Of a DNA stretch of 64,000 nt, positions 1-8,669 are shown one piece after another. Source of the DNA: Agrobacterium salinitolerans (GTDB taxonomy: Bacteria > Pseudomonadota > Alphaproteobacteria > Rhizobiales > Rhizobiaceae); the NCBI RefSeq assembly GCF_002008225.1, contig NZ_MRDH01000003.1, positions 1 to 64,000 of the forward strand, written 5' to 3'. Position numbers and translations under genes: made by a program. The notes under the pieces are model-generated. The model made no database searches and was not told the origin of the DNA. It saw only the letters and a list, made by a program, of their open reading frames with translations. The stretch's first letter is position 1. The number at the start of each line of letters is the position of its first letter.

Positions 1-30
1 AAGACCACAACAAAACGTCATCATCCCGAA

Positions 31-61
31 AAAGAAAAAACCCGCCGAAAATATCGACGGG
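31..61 (-). terminator. Rho-independent terminator of the MHS transporter gene
   Basis: On the minus strand an imperfect hairpin with arms CCCGTCG and CGGCGGG is followed by a T-rich run. It lies about 55 bases beyond the stop codon of the transporter gene at 118-1449. Confidence 0.65.
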
Positions 62-78
62 TTTGTCAGCGGTCTGAA

Positions 79-102
79 GCGCGGGTCTTGCCCGCGCTTT
101 TT
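79..102 (+). terminator. Rho-independent terminator of a gene left of the window
   Basis: GCGCGGG and CCCGCGC form a perfect stem and are followed by TTTTT on the plus strand. It faces the minus-strand terminator at 31-61, so the two converge, and it probably ends a plus-strand transcript that begins outside the window. Confidence 0.65.
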
Positions 103-117
103 GCATTCAGTCGGTGT

Positions 118-1449
118 TTAAGACCGTAACGCCGCCAGTTCCTCTATACCGACATGGCTCTCGACCTCGCTGCCGCGCAGGTAAAGATAGAGCCCGATCG
201 CGAAGGCGAGGACGGCGATGAAGACCAGATACCAGGCATGGGCCATCGGGTTGATCGCAAGCGCGGTCGTCACGCCAATCGGCGTCAGCCCGCCGAAGAC
301 GGCATAGGAGACGTTATAGGCGAAGGAGAGGCCGGAGAAGCGGACCGAGGCCGGGAAGGCGCGGACCATGACATAGGGCACCGCACCCGCCATGCCGACC
401 GACAGGCCCATGACGCCGTAAAGCACGAACATGGTTTGAAGCGATGTGCCGGCATAGCTGTAGAAGGTGAAGGTGGCGATGCCGAAGAAGATGCTGGCCC
501 CCATGAAGAAGATGCCGGAGCCGACACGGTCGATCAGCGCGCCGGCGATGATGACGCCGAAGATCAGGAACAGCGTGCCGAAGCTGGTGCCGGCCAGCGC
601 CTGTGTCGGGGTATAACCGTAAAGCTTCTGCAGGAAGGTGGCCGTCATCAGTGTCGTGACGACGATGGCGGCCGAGAGAACCCAGGTCAGCAGGGCGGAA
701 ATGACCACGCCGCGCATATGGTGCTTCAGCACCAGCCCAAGCGGCAGCTTGTCTGTCAGCGATTTCGACTTCTTCATCTCGGTGAAGATCGGCGTTTCTT
801 CCAGCCAGCGACGCAGATAGACGGCGATGAGGCCGAAAATGCCGCCGAGCAGGAAGGGAATGCGCCAGGCGTAACCGGCAACGTCCTCCGGTGTGAAGAG
901 CGAGTTGATGGCGAAGGCGATCAGCGAACCCAGCATGATGCCGAAGGAAAGGCCCGATGTGAGGAAGCCGCAGGCGAGGCCAACGCGGCGGAAGGGCACA
1001 TGTTCGGCAACGAAGGTCCAGGCGCCCGGCACTTCACCGCCGATGGCCGCGCCCTGCAGCATGCGCAGGATGATGAGCAGGATGGGGGCGGCTACGCCGA
1101 TGGTGGCATAGGTCGGCATCAGCGCCATACCGAGCGTGGAGAGCGCCATCAGCAGGATGGAGAAGGCGAAGACGCGCTTGCGGCCGTAACGGTCGCCATA
1201 ATGCGCGAGCACGATGCCGCCCAGGGGGCGCACCAGATAACCGGCGGCAAAGATGCCGAAGGTCTGGATCATCACCAGCCAGTCCGGCATTTCCGGCGGG
1301 AAGAACAGATGGCCGATGACGGTGGCGAAAAATACGAAGATGATGAAATCGTAAAATTCCAGCGCGCCGCCGAGGGCCGAAAGGCCAAGAGTTCTGTAAT
1401 CCTGGCCGTTGAGGGGCCGGGCTGCCGCCGGTGTGGTGGTGGGAGACAT
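118..1449 (-). CDS. MFS transporter of the metabolite:H+ symporter (MHS) family
   Basis: This 443-residue protein has the length and hydrophobic pattern of a 12-helix permease of the inner membrane. EFYDF (residues 31-35) in helix 1 and GDRYGRKR (85-92) in the loop between helices 2 and 3 are typical of the MHS group that includes ProP and ShiA. That group imports organic acids, betaines or osmolytes with protons. The substrate cannot be read from the sequence. The gene stands alone, with its own terminator and an AT-rich leader. A second MHS transporter sits at 62103-63407, but the two are clearly diverged. Confidence 0.85.
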   Translation of the reverse strand: MSPTTTPAAARPLNGQDYRTLGLSALGGALEFYDFIIFVFFATVIGHLFFPPEMPDWLVMIQTFGIFAAGYLVRPLGGIVLAHYGDRYGRKRVFAFSILLMALSTLGMALMPTYATIGVAAPILLIILRMLQGAAIGGEVPGAWTFVAEHVPFRRVGLACGFLTSGLSFGIMLGSLIAFAINSLFTPEDVAGYAWRIPFLLGGIFGLIAVYLRRWLEETPIFTEMKKSKSLTDKLPLGLVLKHHMRGVVISALLTWVLSAAIVVTTLMTATFLQKLYGYTPTQALAGTSFGTLFLIFGVIIAGALIDRVGSGIFFMGASIFFGIATFTFYSYAGTSLQTMFVLYGVMGLSVGMAGAVPYVMVRAFPASVRFSGLSFAYNVSYAVFGGLTPIGVTTALAINPMAHAWYLVFIAVLAFAIGLYLYLRGSEVESHVGIEELAALRS

Positions 1450-1527
1450 GAGGCTGCTTCTTTTCTAAATTACGTATTACTTATGGGCATGCGGCAAGAG
1501 CGGCGGGATTTCAAGCCTTATCGACGT

Positions 1528-2304
1528 TCAATCGTTCAGGTATTTCGAGGGACGATCAAGAAAGCGGCGCAGGAAACTGATGTTTTCCAGCTCGTCATAG
1601 AGGCGCTCGGTGATGCCATCTGCGTCGAAATGATAAATCGTGGCTTCGGGAATGGCCAATAGCACCGGTGAGTGGGTGGCGATGATCAATTGCCCGCCAC
1701 TATCGGCGGCGTGACGGATGAGGGCGGCCAGCTCCAGCTGCTTTTGCGGCGAAAGCGGGCTTTCCGGTTCGTCGAGAAAATAGAGGCCGGCGCCATGCAG
1801 CCGCTGTTGCATAATATCGAGAAATCCTTCGCCATGCGAACGCCGGTCGATGACATTGTTTCTGACGATCCTGCGAAACGTATCCGGGGTTTCTTCCGGA
1901 AAGTCTTCGCCCTTCTTGAGGGCCTTTTCCCGCTCCCAGCGAAAATCGTCCAGCGCGTCCTCGTTCTGCCGGCGGACATAGCCGAGCACGTCCTCCGCGC
2001 GCATGAACATGCGGATTTTCGGATATTTCTTGCGGGCAAAATAGAAGGCCTTCGCCACGGTCTCGGCATGCTGAAGGTAGAGGTCGCCGGCAACCTGGCC
2101 GTGATTGCCGATGGCATAGGCCGTCATTCCCGCTGCCAGCCCTTCCAGCAGCGTCGATTTGCCAGAGCCGTTGTTGCCGGCAAAAAAGGTGATCGGCGTC
2201 TTGAATTCGATGCGTTCCAGATGGCGCAGCGCTGGAACGGAGAAGGGATAGTCGTCTCTTCCGTCCGGGGTCTCTTTCATGGTTACGCTATCGAGAAACA
2301 GCAT
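1528..2304 (-). CDS. AAA family ATPase, ABC/RecF-like, function unknown
   Basis: The 258-residue protein carries a Walker A motif, GNNGSGKS (residues 43-50), and a Walker B-like FLDEPESPLS in the C-terminal half. A switch-like IIATHSPVLLA follows, as in the AAA_15/AAA_21 ATPases related to ABC and SMC heads. No membrane helices or nuclease domain are visible, so it is a cytosolic stand-alone ATPase. Members of this family are often annotated as possible phage-defence or DNA-transaction ATPases, but no partner gene is adjacent here and I assign no role. Confidence 0.75.
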   Translation of the reverse strand: MLFLDSVTMKETPDGRDDYPFSVPALRHLERIEFKTPITFFAGNNGSGKSTLLEGLAAGMTAYAIGNHGQVAGDLYLQHAETVAKAFYFARKKYPKIRMFMRAEDVLGYVRRQNEDALDDFRWEREKALKKGEDFPEETPDTFRRIVRNNVIDRRSHGEGFLDIMQQRLHGAGLYFLDEPESPLSPQKQLELAALIRHAADSGGQLIIATHSPVLLAIPEATIYHFDADGITERLYDELENISFLRRFLDRPSKYLND

Positions 2305-2637
2305 GTCGCGTTCCTTGTATCTAATCCGTCATGTTCGCCGACGTTGCGCTGTGTCGCATCATCGCGGCGTTATGCTCAAAGCAATTGCGTGTGATTGCGG
2401 CTTAACGTGGGGCGCTGTTCGCGCCAATGGTTTGCGGCGTCGGCGGAGATACGTCATGCCGCATCGTTAGAAGTTCAGTTTATTATAAATTAGTGCAATT
2501 TATTCTTGGTGAAATAATCGATCAATATTAGATATAAAAATATATATCTTAAATTTAAGATGTTATAGTAAGTATAAACTTCAAATTAATTCAGTAATGC
2601 CAATTGTTGTCATTCTCGTTGTTATTGGAGAGAATGA
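2305..2637. other. Intergenic region with an AT-rich segment and a 16-bp perfect palindrome
   Basis: This 333-base stretch lies between two divergently transcribed genes. From about 2470 it turns strongly AT-rich, unlike the GC-rich surroundings. Positions 2546-2561 read ATCTTAAATTTAAGAT, a perfect palindrome about 75 bases before the start of the next gene. It may be an operator or simply an AT-rich promoter. No gene was recognised within the stretch. Confidence 0.5.
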
Positions 2638-3276
2638 ATGAAGCATATTGTGCTTTTTTCGGTCGGGTTTCTATTTTCCGCGATATTCGTAAGCGAAGCT
2701 GAGGCGCGGAAGTCCCGGTTTTTTGCCGTCCCCGGATTCGGAGGCGGCGAGACAATCGATCTCGTTTATGATCTGCCGGATAACGAGCCTTTTCTTCGCG
2801 ATGGGGAAGCATTCGACATCGGTTATCTCAACAGCGGGGATAGGAGCGGTTATGTGCTGTATCGTGGCGAGCGGTACAGCAGGCTTAGCGATGCGGATAT
2901 AGCCAGGCTGAAGGCGACGCTTGGTTTTGATCCGACGACAAAAGACCGCATGGAGCGGGCGGCGAGGGGCGGCGAAACGCCTTGGAACCTCGTGATTATC
3001 ATAGCGGTCGCAATTGTTGGTATCTTTGTGCTTGTCCACAAGAGCATGCAGCTCGTGCGATGGATTTCGCGACTGGCGACGATCTCCGCAGTTGCGGGAA
3101 GTACGCGGGAGGAGGAGACCCCCAACCCGCTGGAGGTCCGCAAGAAACAGCTGGTAAACCGTCAATGGAGCGATAGCCAGACGGATCACGCAGCGCGTAT
3201 CCCGGCAGTATCGCCGGCCCATGCGTCTACCCGAGGAACCACTGCGGTCCGGACATTCGGACGCAGGAGCGCCTGA
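2638..3276 (+). CDS. Hypothetical exported, membrane-anchored protein
   Basis: I do not recognise this 212-residue protein. It begins with a clear signal peptide (about residues 1-23, ending near AEA). A probably extracytoplasmic domain follows, rich in Gly and Asp and with several Tyr. A single hydrophobic helix at about 116-134 and a basic, Pro/Thr-rich C-terminal tail complete it. GGAG precedes two possible ATGs four bases apart (2634 and 2638); only the second opens this frame. Its AT-rich upstream region, unlike the rest of the window, suggests it may be a recent or lineage-specific gene. No neighbour shares its strand or an obvious role. Confidence 0.7.
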   Translation: MKHIVLFSVGFLFSAIFVSEAEARKSRFFAVPGFGGGETIDLVYDLPDNEPFLRDGEAFDIGYLNSGDRSGYVLYRGERYSRLSDADIARLKATLGFDPTTKDRMERAARGGETPWNLVIIIAVAIVGIFVLVHKSMQLVRWISRLATISAVAGSTREEETPNPLEVRKKQLVNRQWSDSQTDHAARIPAVSPAHASTRGTTAVRTFGRRSA

Positions 3277-3320
3277 GCGGTGCAAAACCCCTAAACCTCA
3301 GGCGGTCTCAGGAGCCTGCG

Positions 3321-4364
3321 CTATTCGAACCGGTCGATGATGCTGATGCCGCTTTCCCTGAAACTGTCCATGGCGGGCAGGGCGGTTGCGGCCTCGGAAA
3401 GCGTGATGTGGCGGCCGATCAGTTTTTCCGGCGCGAGCCTGCCGTTTTCGATCATCGCCAGCATGTCCTCATAACGCCACGCCTGCATGCCGTGGCTGCC
3501 ATAGATCTCCAGCTCATGCGCAATCACCCGGGCCATGGGGATCGCGGGCATGGCGTGATCGGCCAGCATCAGCCCCACCTGCACGTGACGGCCGCGCCGA
3601 CGCAGGTTGCTGATGGAGTTGCAGCAGGTCTGCGGGTGGCCAAGCGCATCGACAGAGACATGTGCACCGCCGCCCGTCACCTCGCGAACCGCCTCGGCAA
3701 CATCGGCAACCGCGCGGCTGTTGATGGTGGCGGTCGCGCCCAGCTGCCGGGCAAGTTCGAGTTTGTCTTCGGCAATATCGATGGCGACAACCTGTGCGCC
3801 GAGGCCAGCACCGATCATGATGGCGGAAAGGCCGACGCCGCCGCAGCCGTGCACCGCCAGCCACTCACCACCCTTCAGGCGTCCCTGATCGGTCACGGCG
3901 CGGAACGAGGTGGCGAAACGACAGCCAAGGCCCGCGGCAGTGGCGTAACTCATCGATTCCGGGAGGTGGACGAGGTTCTGATCGGCAAAGTCGATGGCGA
4001 CATATTCGGCGAAGGAACCCCAATGGGTGAAGCCCGGCTGGAACTGCGCTTCGCAGACCTGCTGGTTGCCGGAGCGGCACTCATGGCAATGGCCGCAGCC
4101 GGAGACGAAGGGCACGGTGACGCGGTCGCCGGTCTTGAAGCGGGTGACGTGTCTGCCGACGGCGGCGATCACACCTGCGAATTCGTGGCCGGGAACATGC
4201 GGCAGGCGGATATCCGGGTCATGCCCCATCCAGCCGTGCCAGTCGCTGCGGCAGAGGCCGGTCGCCTTCACGGCGATGACAACGCCGTTTTCTGTCGGCT
4301 CGGGATCGGGAAGCGAGGCAATAACAGGGGTTTCGCCAAAACGTTCATAGAACAGCGCACGCAT
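3321..4364 (-). CDS. Zinc-dependent alcohol dehydrogenase (MDR family)
   Basis: A 347-residue medium-chain dehydrogenase/reductase that oxidises an alcohol or reduces an aldehyde with NAD(P). The GroES-like domain shows the catalytic zinc ligands Cys38 and His60-Glu61. The structural zinc lobe has four cysteines at 90, 93, 96 and 104. The glycine-rich stretch GCGGVGLSA marks the Rossmann domain. The gene lies 72 bases after the ABC ATPase gene on the same strand and may be the last gene of that operon. If so, it probably acts on the imported compound or its product. The substrate is unknown. Confidence 0.85.
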   Translation of the reverse strand: MRALFYERFGETPVIASLPDPEPTENGVVIAVKATGLCRSDWHGWMGHDPDIRLPHVPGHEFAGVIAAVGRHVTRFKTGDRVTVPFVSGCGHCHECRSGNQQVCEAQFQPGFTHWGSFAEYVAIDFADQNLVHLPESMSYATAAGLGCRFATSFRAVTDQGRLKGGEWLAVHGCGGVGLSAIMIGAGLGAQVVAIDIAEDKLELARQLGATATINSRAVADVAEAVREVTGGGAHVSVDALGHPQTCCNSISNLRRRGRHVQVGLMLADHAMPAIPMARVIAHELEIYGSHGMQAWRYEDMLAMIENGRLAPEKLIGRHITLSEAATALPAMDSFRESGISIIDRFE

Positions 4365-4436
4365 AGCAGCCTCACATCTTCATTTCCGATCGATATGAGG
4401 CCTGCTTAACGTTTTCCCCTGGCGGAGGAAAGCGAT

Positions 4437-5495
4437 TTAATCTTTGATCACCATCAGATCATTGGCCGCAAATTTCAGCGTTACTTGCTCGCCAATCGCC
4501 GGGGGCGCCGTTCCGGGATCGTTGAACATGTCGAAAGACAGGGTTGAGCCCCCGAGATCGAGACGGGTACGGATGACGGAGCCGAGGAACTGGCTGGAGG
4601 TGACGTTGCCTGATATCGCGACATCACCCTTGGCGTTCGCGCCGAGCGCTCCGGCTTCGGGGCGCAATGCCAGCGTGATCTTTTCGCCATTGGTCGCTTC
4701 CACCGGCTGGGGCAGGGTGATCTGCTGATCACCGACGCGGATGACGTTGGCAGAGGCAGCCACGACGGTGGCGTCGATGAGGTTCAACGTGCCGACGAAA
4801 GAGGCGACGAAGCGGGTCGCGGGCTTGTTGTAGATATCGAAGGGGGAGCCGATCTGGTCGGCGCGGCCGCCATTCATGACGACGATGCGGTCGGAAATCG
4901 ACAGGGCCTCTTCCTGATCGTGGGTGACGAAAATGGTGGTGATGCCGAGTTTCTGCTGGATCTGGCGGATTTCCTCGCGCAGCGACACGCGAATCTTGGC
5001 GTCGAGCGCGGAGAGCGGTTCGTCCAGCAGAAGCACTTCCGGCTTCGGGGCGAGCGCGCGTGCGAGCGCCACGCGCTGCTGCTGGCCGCCCGACATCTGA
5101 TAGGGATAACGGTCCGCCAGATGCTCCAGATGGATGAGCTGGAGCATTTCCTTCACGCGCGCATCGATCTCGGCTTTCGGTTTGCCAGCGACTTTGAGCC
5201 CGAAGGCGACGTTTTCGAAGACATTCATGTTCGGGAACAGCGCATAGGCCTGGAACACCATGCCGATATTGCGCTGATTGGGGCGCAACGCCGTCTGGTC
5301 CTTGCCGTTGATGACGATCGATCCGCCACTCGGCGTTTCGAAACCGGCGATCATGCGCAAAACGGTTGTCTTGCCGCAGCCCGATGGCCCGAGGAAGGAG
5401 ACGAACTCGCCCTTTTCGATGGCCATGTTGAAATCATGCACGACCTGTACGGAGCCGAAGGATTTCTTGATGTTGCTAAGTGTCAAAAAGCTCAT
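4437..5495 (-). CDS. ABC transporter ATP-binding protein (PotA/PhnT-like)
   Basis: This 352-residue nucleotide-binding subunit powers import through the two permeases encoded just upstream. Walker A GPSGCGKT is at 36-43, the signature MSGGQQQ at about 134-140 and Walker B LLLDEP at 155-160. A C-terminal TOBE-like regulatory domain follows from about residue 230. This build is typical of the polyamine, iron(III) and 2-aminoethylphosphonate importer families. The gene starts 12 bases after the stop of the second permease, so the genes are clearly co-transcribed. Confidence 0.9.
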   Translation of the reverse strand: MSFLTLSNIKKSFGSVQVVHDFNMAIEKGEFVSFLGPSGCGKTTVLRMIAGFETPSGGSIVINGKDQTALRPNQRNIGMVFQAYALFPNMNVFENVAFGLKVAGKPKAEIDARVKEMLQLIHLEHLADRYPYQMSGGQQQRVALARALAPKPEVLLLDEPLSALDAKIRVSLREEIRQIQQKLGITTIFVTHDQEEALSISDRIVVMNGGRADQIGSPFDIYNKPATRFVASFVGTLNLIDATVVAASANVIRVGDQQITLPQPVEATNGEKITLALRPEAGALGANAKGDVAISGNVTSSQFLGSVIRTRLDLGGSTLSFDMFNDPGTAPPAIGEQVTLKFAANDLMVIKD

Positions 5496-5507
5496 GAAAT
5501 AGTGTCC

Positions 5508-6290
5508 TCAGGCCTTGGGAGGCGCGCCCTTCTGATAGCGTGAAACGAGTTGGATCAGGCCCAGGCAACCCCAGGTGATGCCGAAGGAAATCACGGCAAG
5601 TGCGGCCGGTTCATAGGCGCGGTTGGCGCCGAGCAGCTGCATGTAGGGGCCGAAGGCCGGGCGGTTCAAAAGGGCCGCCATGGTGAATTCACCGATGACG
5701 ATGGCGAAGGTCAGGAAGGCGCCCGACAGCACGGCGACCAGTACATTGGGCAGAATGATGCGCGACAGGATGGTGGTCCATCCCGCGCCGAGGCTCTGCG
5801 CCGCTTCGGTCAGTGTCGCCACATCGATGGTCCTGAGACCGGTATCGACGGCGCGGTACATATAGGGCAGGGCAAGCGTCGCATAACCGAACATCAAAAG
5901 CAGGTTGGTGCCGAAACTTGTTCCCGTCAGCGGCAGCCAGCTGGAGGTGTTGTAAAGCCGGATGTAACCAAAGACGATGACGATGGCCGGGATGACCAGC
6001 GGCAGAAGCGTGATGAATTCGATATAGGGCCGCAGGCCTGGCAGTTTCAGACGCACCCAATAGGCGGTTGGCACCACCAGCAGAACCCCGAAGACGATGG
6101 TGAACAGCGCCATTACCACCGAATAGCTGAAAGTCTCCTGAAAGCGCGGATCGCCCAGCACTTTTGCATAGGCGTCGAAGGAATATTCGGCGCGCCGCAT
6201 TTTTAGCGAGAAGTTGGTCATGCCGATCAGCGGCAGGGCGAAATAGAGCAGGCCGAAGACCAGCGCGCCCCAAGCGAAGAAACGCTTCAT
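5508..6290 (-). CDS. ABC transporter permease (PotC-like)
   Basis: A 260-residue inner-membrane permease with about six helices and the EAA-type cytoplasmic loop (TEAAQSLGAGW) that docks on the ATPase. I chose the ATG at 6290 because it overlaps the stop codon of the preceding permease (ATGA) and has AAAGG eight bases upstream. A GTG at 6299 is a weaker alternative. With the 6287-7171 product it should form the heterodimeric channel of a binding-protein-dependent importer. Confidence 0.88.
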   Translation of the reverse strand: MKRFFAWGALVFGLLYFALPLIGMTNFSLKMRRAEYSFDAYAKVLGDPRFQETFSYSVVMALFTIVFGVLLVVPTAYWVRLKLPGLRPYIEFITLLPLVIPAIVIVFGYIRLYNTSSWLPLTGTSFGTNLLLMFGYATLALPYMYRAVDTGLRTIDVATLTEAAQSLGAGWTTILSRIILPNVLVAVLSGAFLTFAIVIGEFTMAALLNRPAFGPYMQLLGANRAYEPAALAVISFGITWGCLGLIQLVSRYQKGAPPKA

Positions 6291-7171
6291 TTCAGCCACC
6301 TTTCACTGCGGGCGCGCAGCCAGATATAAAGTGCATTGGCGATGCCGGTCACGACGATCATGCCAAAGGCGAGCGCGTAACCAAGATGCGGATTGCCAAG
6401 AACGTCGCCGCGGATCTGTGCGAAAAGCAGGATCGGCACGATATTGAGCGAGGAGCCGGTCAGCGCAATAGCGGTTGCGACGGCGCCGAAGGCGTTGGCG
6501 AAAAGCAGCGACATGGTCCCAAGCAGTGACGGCAAAAGGATGGGGAAAGCCACCATGCGCCAATATTGCAGGCCTGTTGCGCCGAGGATTTCCGCAGCCT
6601 CGCGCCATTCGCGTTTCAGTCCGTCCAACGCAGGTGTGATGATGAGGATCATCAGCGGTATCTGGAAAAACAGATAGGTGACGGTGAGGCCCCAGAAGGA
6701 CAGGATGTTGAAACCGAGGAGCCTCAGATCGATGCCGATCTGCGTCTTGAGGAAAACGGTAAGGAGACCGACCGGCCCGAGCGTGGCGATGAAGGCGAAG
6801 GCGAGAGGCACGCCGGCGAATTGCGAGGCAACGCCGGAAAAGGTCAGAAGCGGTCCGCGAATGCCTTGCGGCAGGCCGCCCAGCACCACGGCGGCGGCGA
6901 CGGCAAAACCGATCAGGCAACCCAGTGCCGCCGAAGCGAGGCTGATCTTGATCGAAATCCAGTAGGCCGCCAGAATGGAGGAGGTGAAAAGCCCACCGAT
7001 ATTGTCCAGCGTGAAGCTGCCATCTGCATGCTGGAATGCGCCAATGACGATCTTCATCGTCGGCAGGATCAAAAACAGCAGAACAAAAACGGCAAAAGGA
7101 AGAACGCCAATCCAGTGCAGCGGCAGCTTTCTGCCCGCGTCGGATGGTCCGCCGGTGTTGGTTGATGGCAT
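6287..7171 (-). CDS. ABC transporter permease (PotB-like)
   Basis: A permease of 294 residues with about six membrane helices and an EAA loop (EAAEILGATGLQYWR) in the C-terminal half. The start was set at the ATG at 7171, which has GGGGA five bases upstream, rather than at the upstream TTG at 7183. Its stop overlaps the start of the second permease. It is encoded between the binding protein and the second permease, separated from the former by a stable hairpin (7232-7260). Confidence 0.88.
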   Translation of the reverse strand: MPSTNTGGPSDAGRKLPLHWIGVLPFAVFVLLFLILPTMKIVIGAFQHADGSFTLDNIGGLFTSSILAAYWISIKISLASAALGCLIGFAVAAAVVLGGLPQGIRGPLLTFSGVASQFAGVPLAFAFIATLGPVGLLTVFLKTQIGIDLRLLGFNILSFWGLTVTYLFFQIPLMILIITPALDGLKREWREAAEILGATGLQYWRMVAFPILLPSLLGTMSLLFANAFGAVATAIALTGSSLNIVPILLFAQIRGDVLGNPHLGYALAFGMIVVTGIANALYIWLRARSERWLK

Positions 7172-7231
7172 GCTTGTCCCCAAACGCCGTTTTCAAACGG
7201 TCTGTATATAAAGGTCTACATCATAAAAGAA

Positions 7232-7260
7232 GCACCCCGGCTTTTGGTCGGCCGGGGTGC
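7232..7260 (-). terminator. Intercistronic hairpin after the binding-protein gene
   Basis: On the minus strand GCACCCCGGC pairs with GCCGGGGTGC around a nine-base loop and is followed by a T-rich tract (TTCTTTTATG). It lies between the binding-protein gene and the permease genes of the same operon. A leaky terminator or 3'-end stabiliser here would explain a higher level of binding protein than of membrane subunits, a common arrangement. The regulatory role is inferred. Confidence 0.6.
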
Positions 7261-7272
7261 ATTTTCAACAGT

Positions 7273-8379
7273 TTACTTCACGTTCGCGCCGACAACGCTG
7301 TCCCAGCCGCCGGTCACGGCAGCCTTGTTGGCGTCGACTTCCTCGAGTGTCGGGAAGATGGCCTTTTCATAGGCTGCTGCCGGCGGCAGGCTGTCGATCA
7401 GTTCCTGCGGAACCTTGCCGGCCTTGACCATGGCGTTGAAGCGGATCGGGTGGCAATAACCCTTCAGCCAGCCGAGCTGACCGTCGTCGGAATAGAGATG
7501 CTCCATCCACAGCTTTGCAGCGTTCGGATGCGGCGCGTAAGCGGAAATGCCCTGAACGTAGACGCCGGCCAGAACACCCTTCTCAGGAACGACAACTTCC
7601 GTTGGCGGGTTGTCATTCAGCGTCTTCTTCCAGGAAAGGGCGTTATAATCCCAAGCGACGATGATCGGGGTCGCGCCCTGCGCCAGCGTGCCAGCCTTGC
7701 CGATGACCGGAAGGAAGTTGCCTGCCTTGTTGAGGTCGGCGAAATACTTCAGGCCGGCTTCACCGGCTTCCTTGCCAGACTTTGCGCCGGTGGAAAGACC
7801 GGCGGCCAGAACGCCGAGGATGGCCTGGTTGGAAGCGCGCGGATCGCCCGCGAGCGCTACCTGCCCGGAATATTCCGGCTTCTGCAGGTCGGCCCAGTCC
7901 TTCGGAGCGTTATTGACGAGGTCCTTGTTCACGAAGAAGGACATCACGCCGTAATAGTCGCCGTACCAGTAGCCTTCAGGATCCTTGACGTTGTCGGGAA
8001 TTTCGTCCCAGGTGGAGACCTTGTAGGGCTGCAGCAGGCCTTCGGCCTTCATCTGCGGGCCGAAGGCGAGGCCGACATCGATGACGTCAGGCGCCTGCGG
8101 GCCCTTATTGTCCTTGTTGGCCTTCACCGCTTCCACTTCATCGGCGGAGCCGGCGTCGGGGTTCAGTTCGTTGACGGTGATTTCCGGATATTTCGCCTTG
8201 AAGGCGGCAATCACGTCGCCGTAACCGCACCAGTCGTGCGGCAGCGCGATCGTTGTCAGCATGCCTTCCTTCTTGGCGGCGGCGATCAATTCGGCGCTCG
8301 GCTCAGCGGCGGCGATGGCGGTGGACGCGATGACCAGCGCAGTGGTCGTAGCAAGCAGTCGGCGGCAGTGAGAGATCAC
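7273..8379 (-). CDS. ABC transporter periplasmic substrate-binding protein
   Basis: A 368-residue periplasmic binding protein with a signal peptide of about 24 residues ending near AIAA. The first codon is GTG with GAGGAG six bases upstream. The fold pattern resembles the spermidine/putrescine, iron(III) and 2-aminoethylphosphonate binding proteins, for example PDVIDVG and the late GISAYAPHPNAAKLWMEH. It delivers the ligand to the permeases encoded downstream. The exact ligand is unknown. An amine or amino alcohol would fit the adjacent catabolic genes, but that is an inference from context only. Confidence 0.88.
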   Translation of the reverse strand: MISHCRRLLATTTALVIASTAIAAAEPSAELIAAAKKEGMLTTIALPHDWCGYGDVIAAFKAKYPEITVNELNPDAGSADEVEAVKANKDNKGPQAPDVIDVGLAFGPQMKAEGLLQPYKVSTWDEIPDNVKDPEGYWYGDYYGVMSFFVNKDLVNNAPKDWADLQKPEYSGQVALAGDPRASNQAILGVLAAGLSTGAKSGKEAGEAGLKYFADLNKAGNFLPVIGKAGTLAQGATPIIVAWDYNALSWKKTLNDNPPTEVVVPEKGVLAGVYVQGISAYAPHPNAAKLWMEHLYSDDGQLGWLKGYCHPIRFNAMVKAGKVPQELIDSLPPAAAYEKAIFPTLEEVDANKAAVTGGWDSVVGANVK

Positions 8380-8669
8380 TTTTTTCTCCTCTTCGTGTTC
8401 TCATATTGCGGACGCTGATACGGATTCTCGATGAAGCTAATGTGACGGCTGGATTGCAATCTATTTATCCGGATTCCGTCACTTTACGCCCCTTTTCCGC
8501 CATCGTCAGGCTTTTTTGCCTGCAATTGCGGGAGTATCCTTTCATTATCCGTGGTGGCCAAATGTGTTCCCCAGCGTGGTTTTTATCCTGTTTTATCGTG
8601 CTGGCAGCGATGACAGGTATCCAATCAGCGTGCGGCATCCGCGTCAAGCAAGTTGCCGGCTATGTAGTT

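Noticed and set aside
154..1662. 502-codon open frame on the plus strand
   Set aside because: It lies wholly antisense to the MHS transporter and the AAA gene and encodes a Glu/Arg/His-rich product typical of antisense frames in GC-rich genes.
5550..6206. 218-codon open frame on the plus strand
   Set aside because: It is antisense to the second ABC permease gene.
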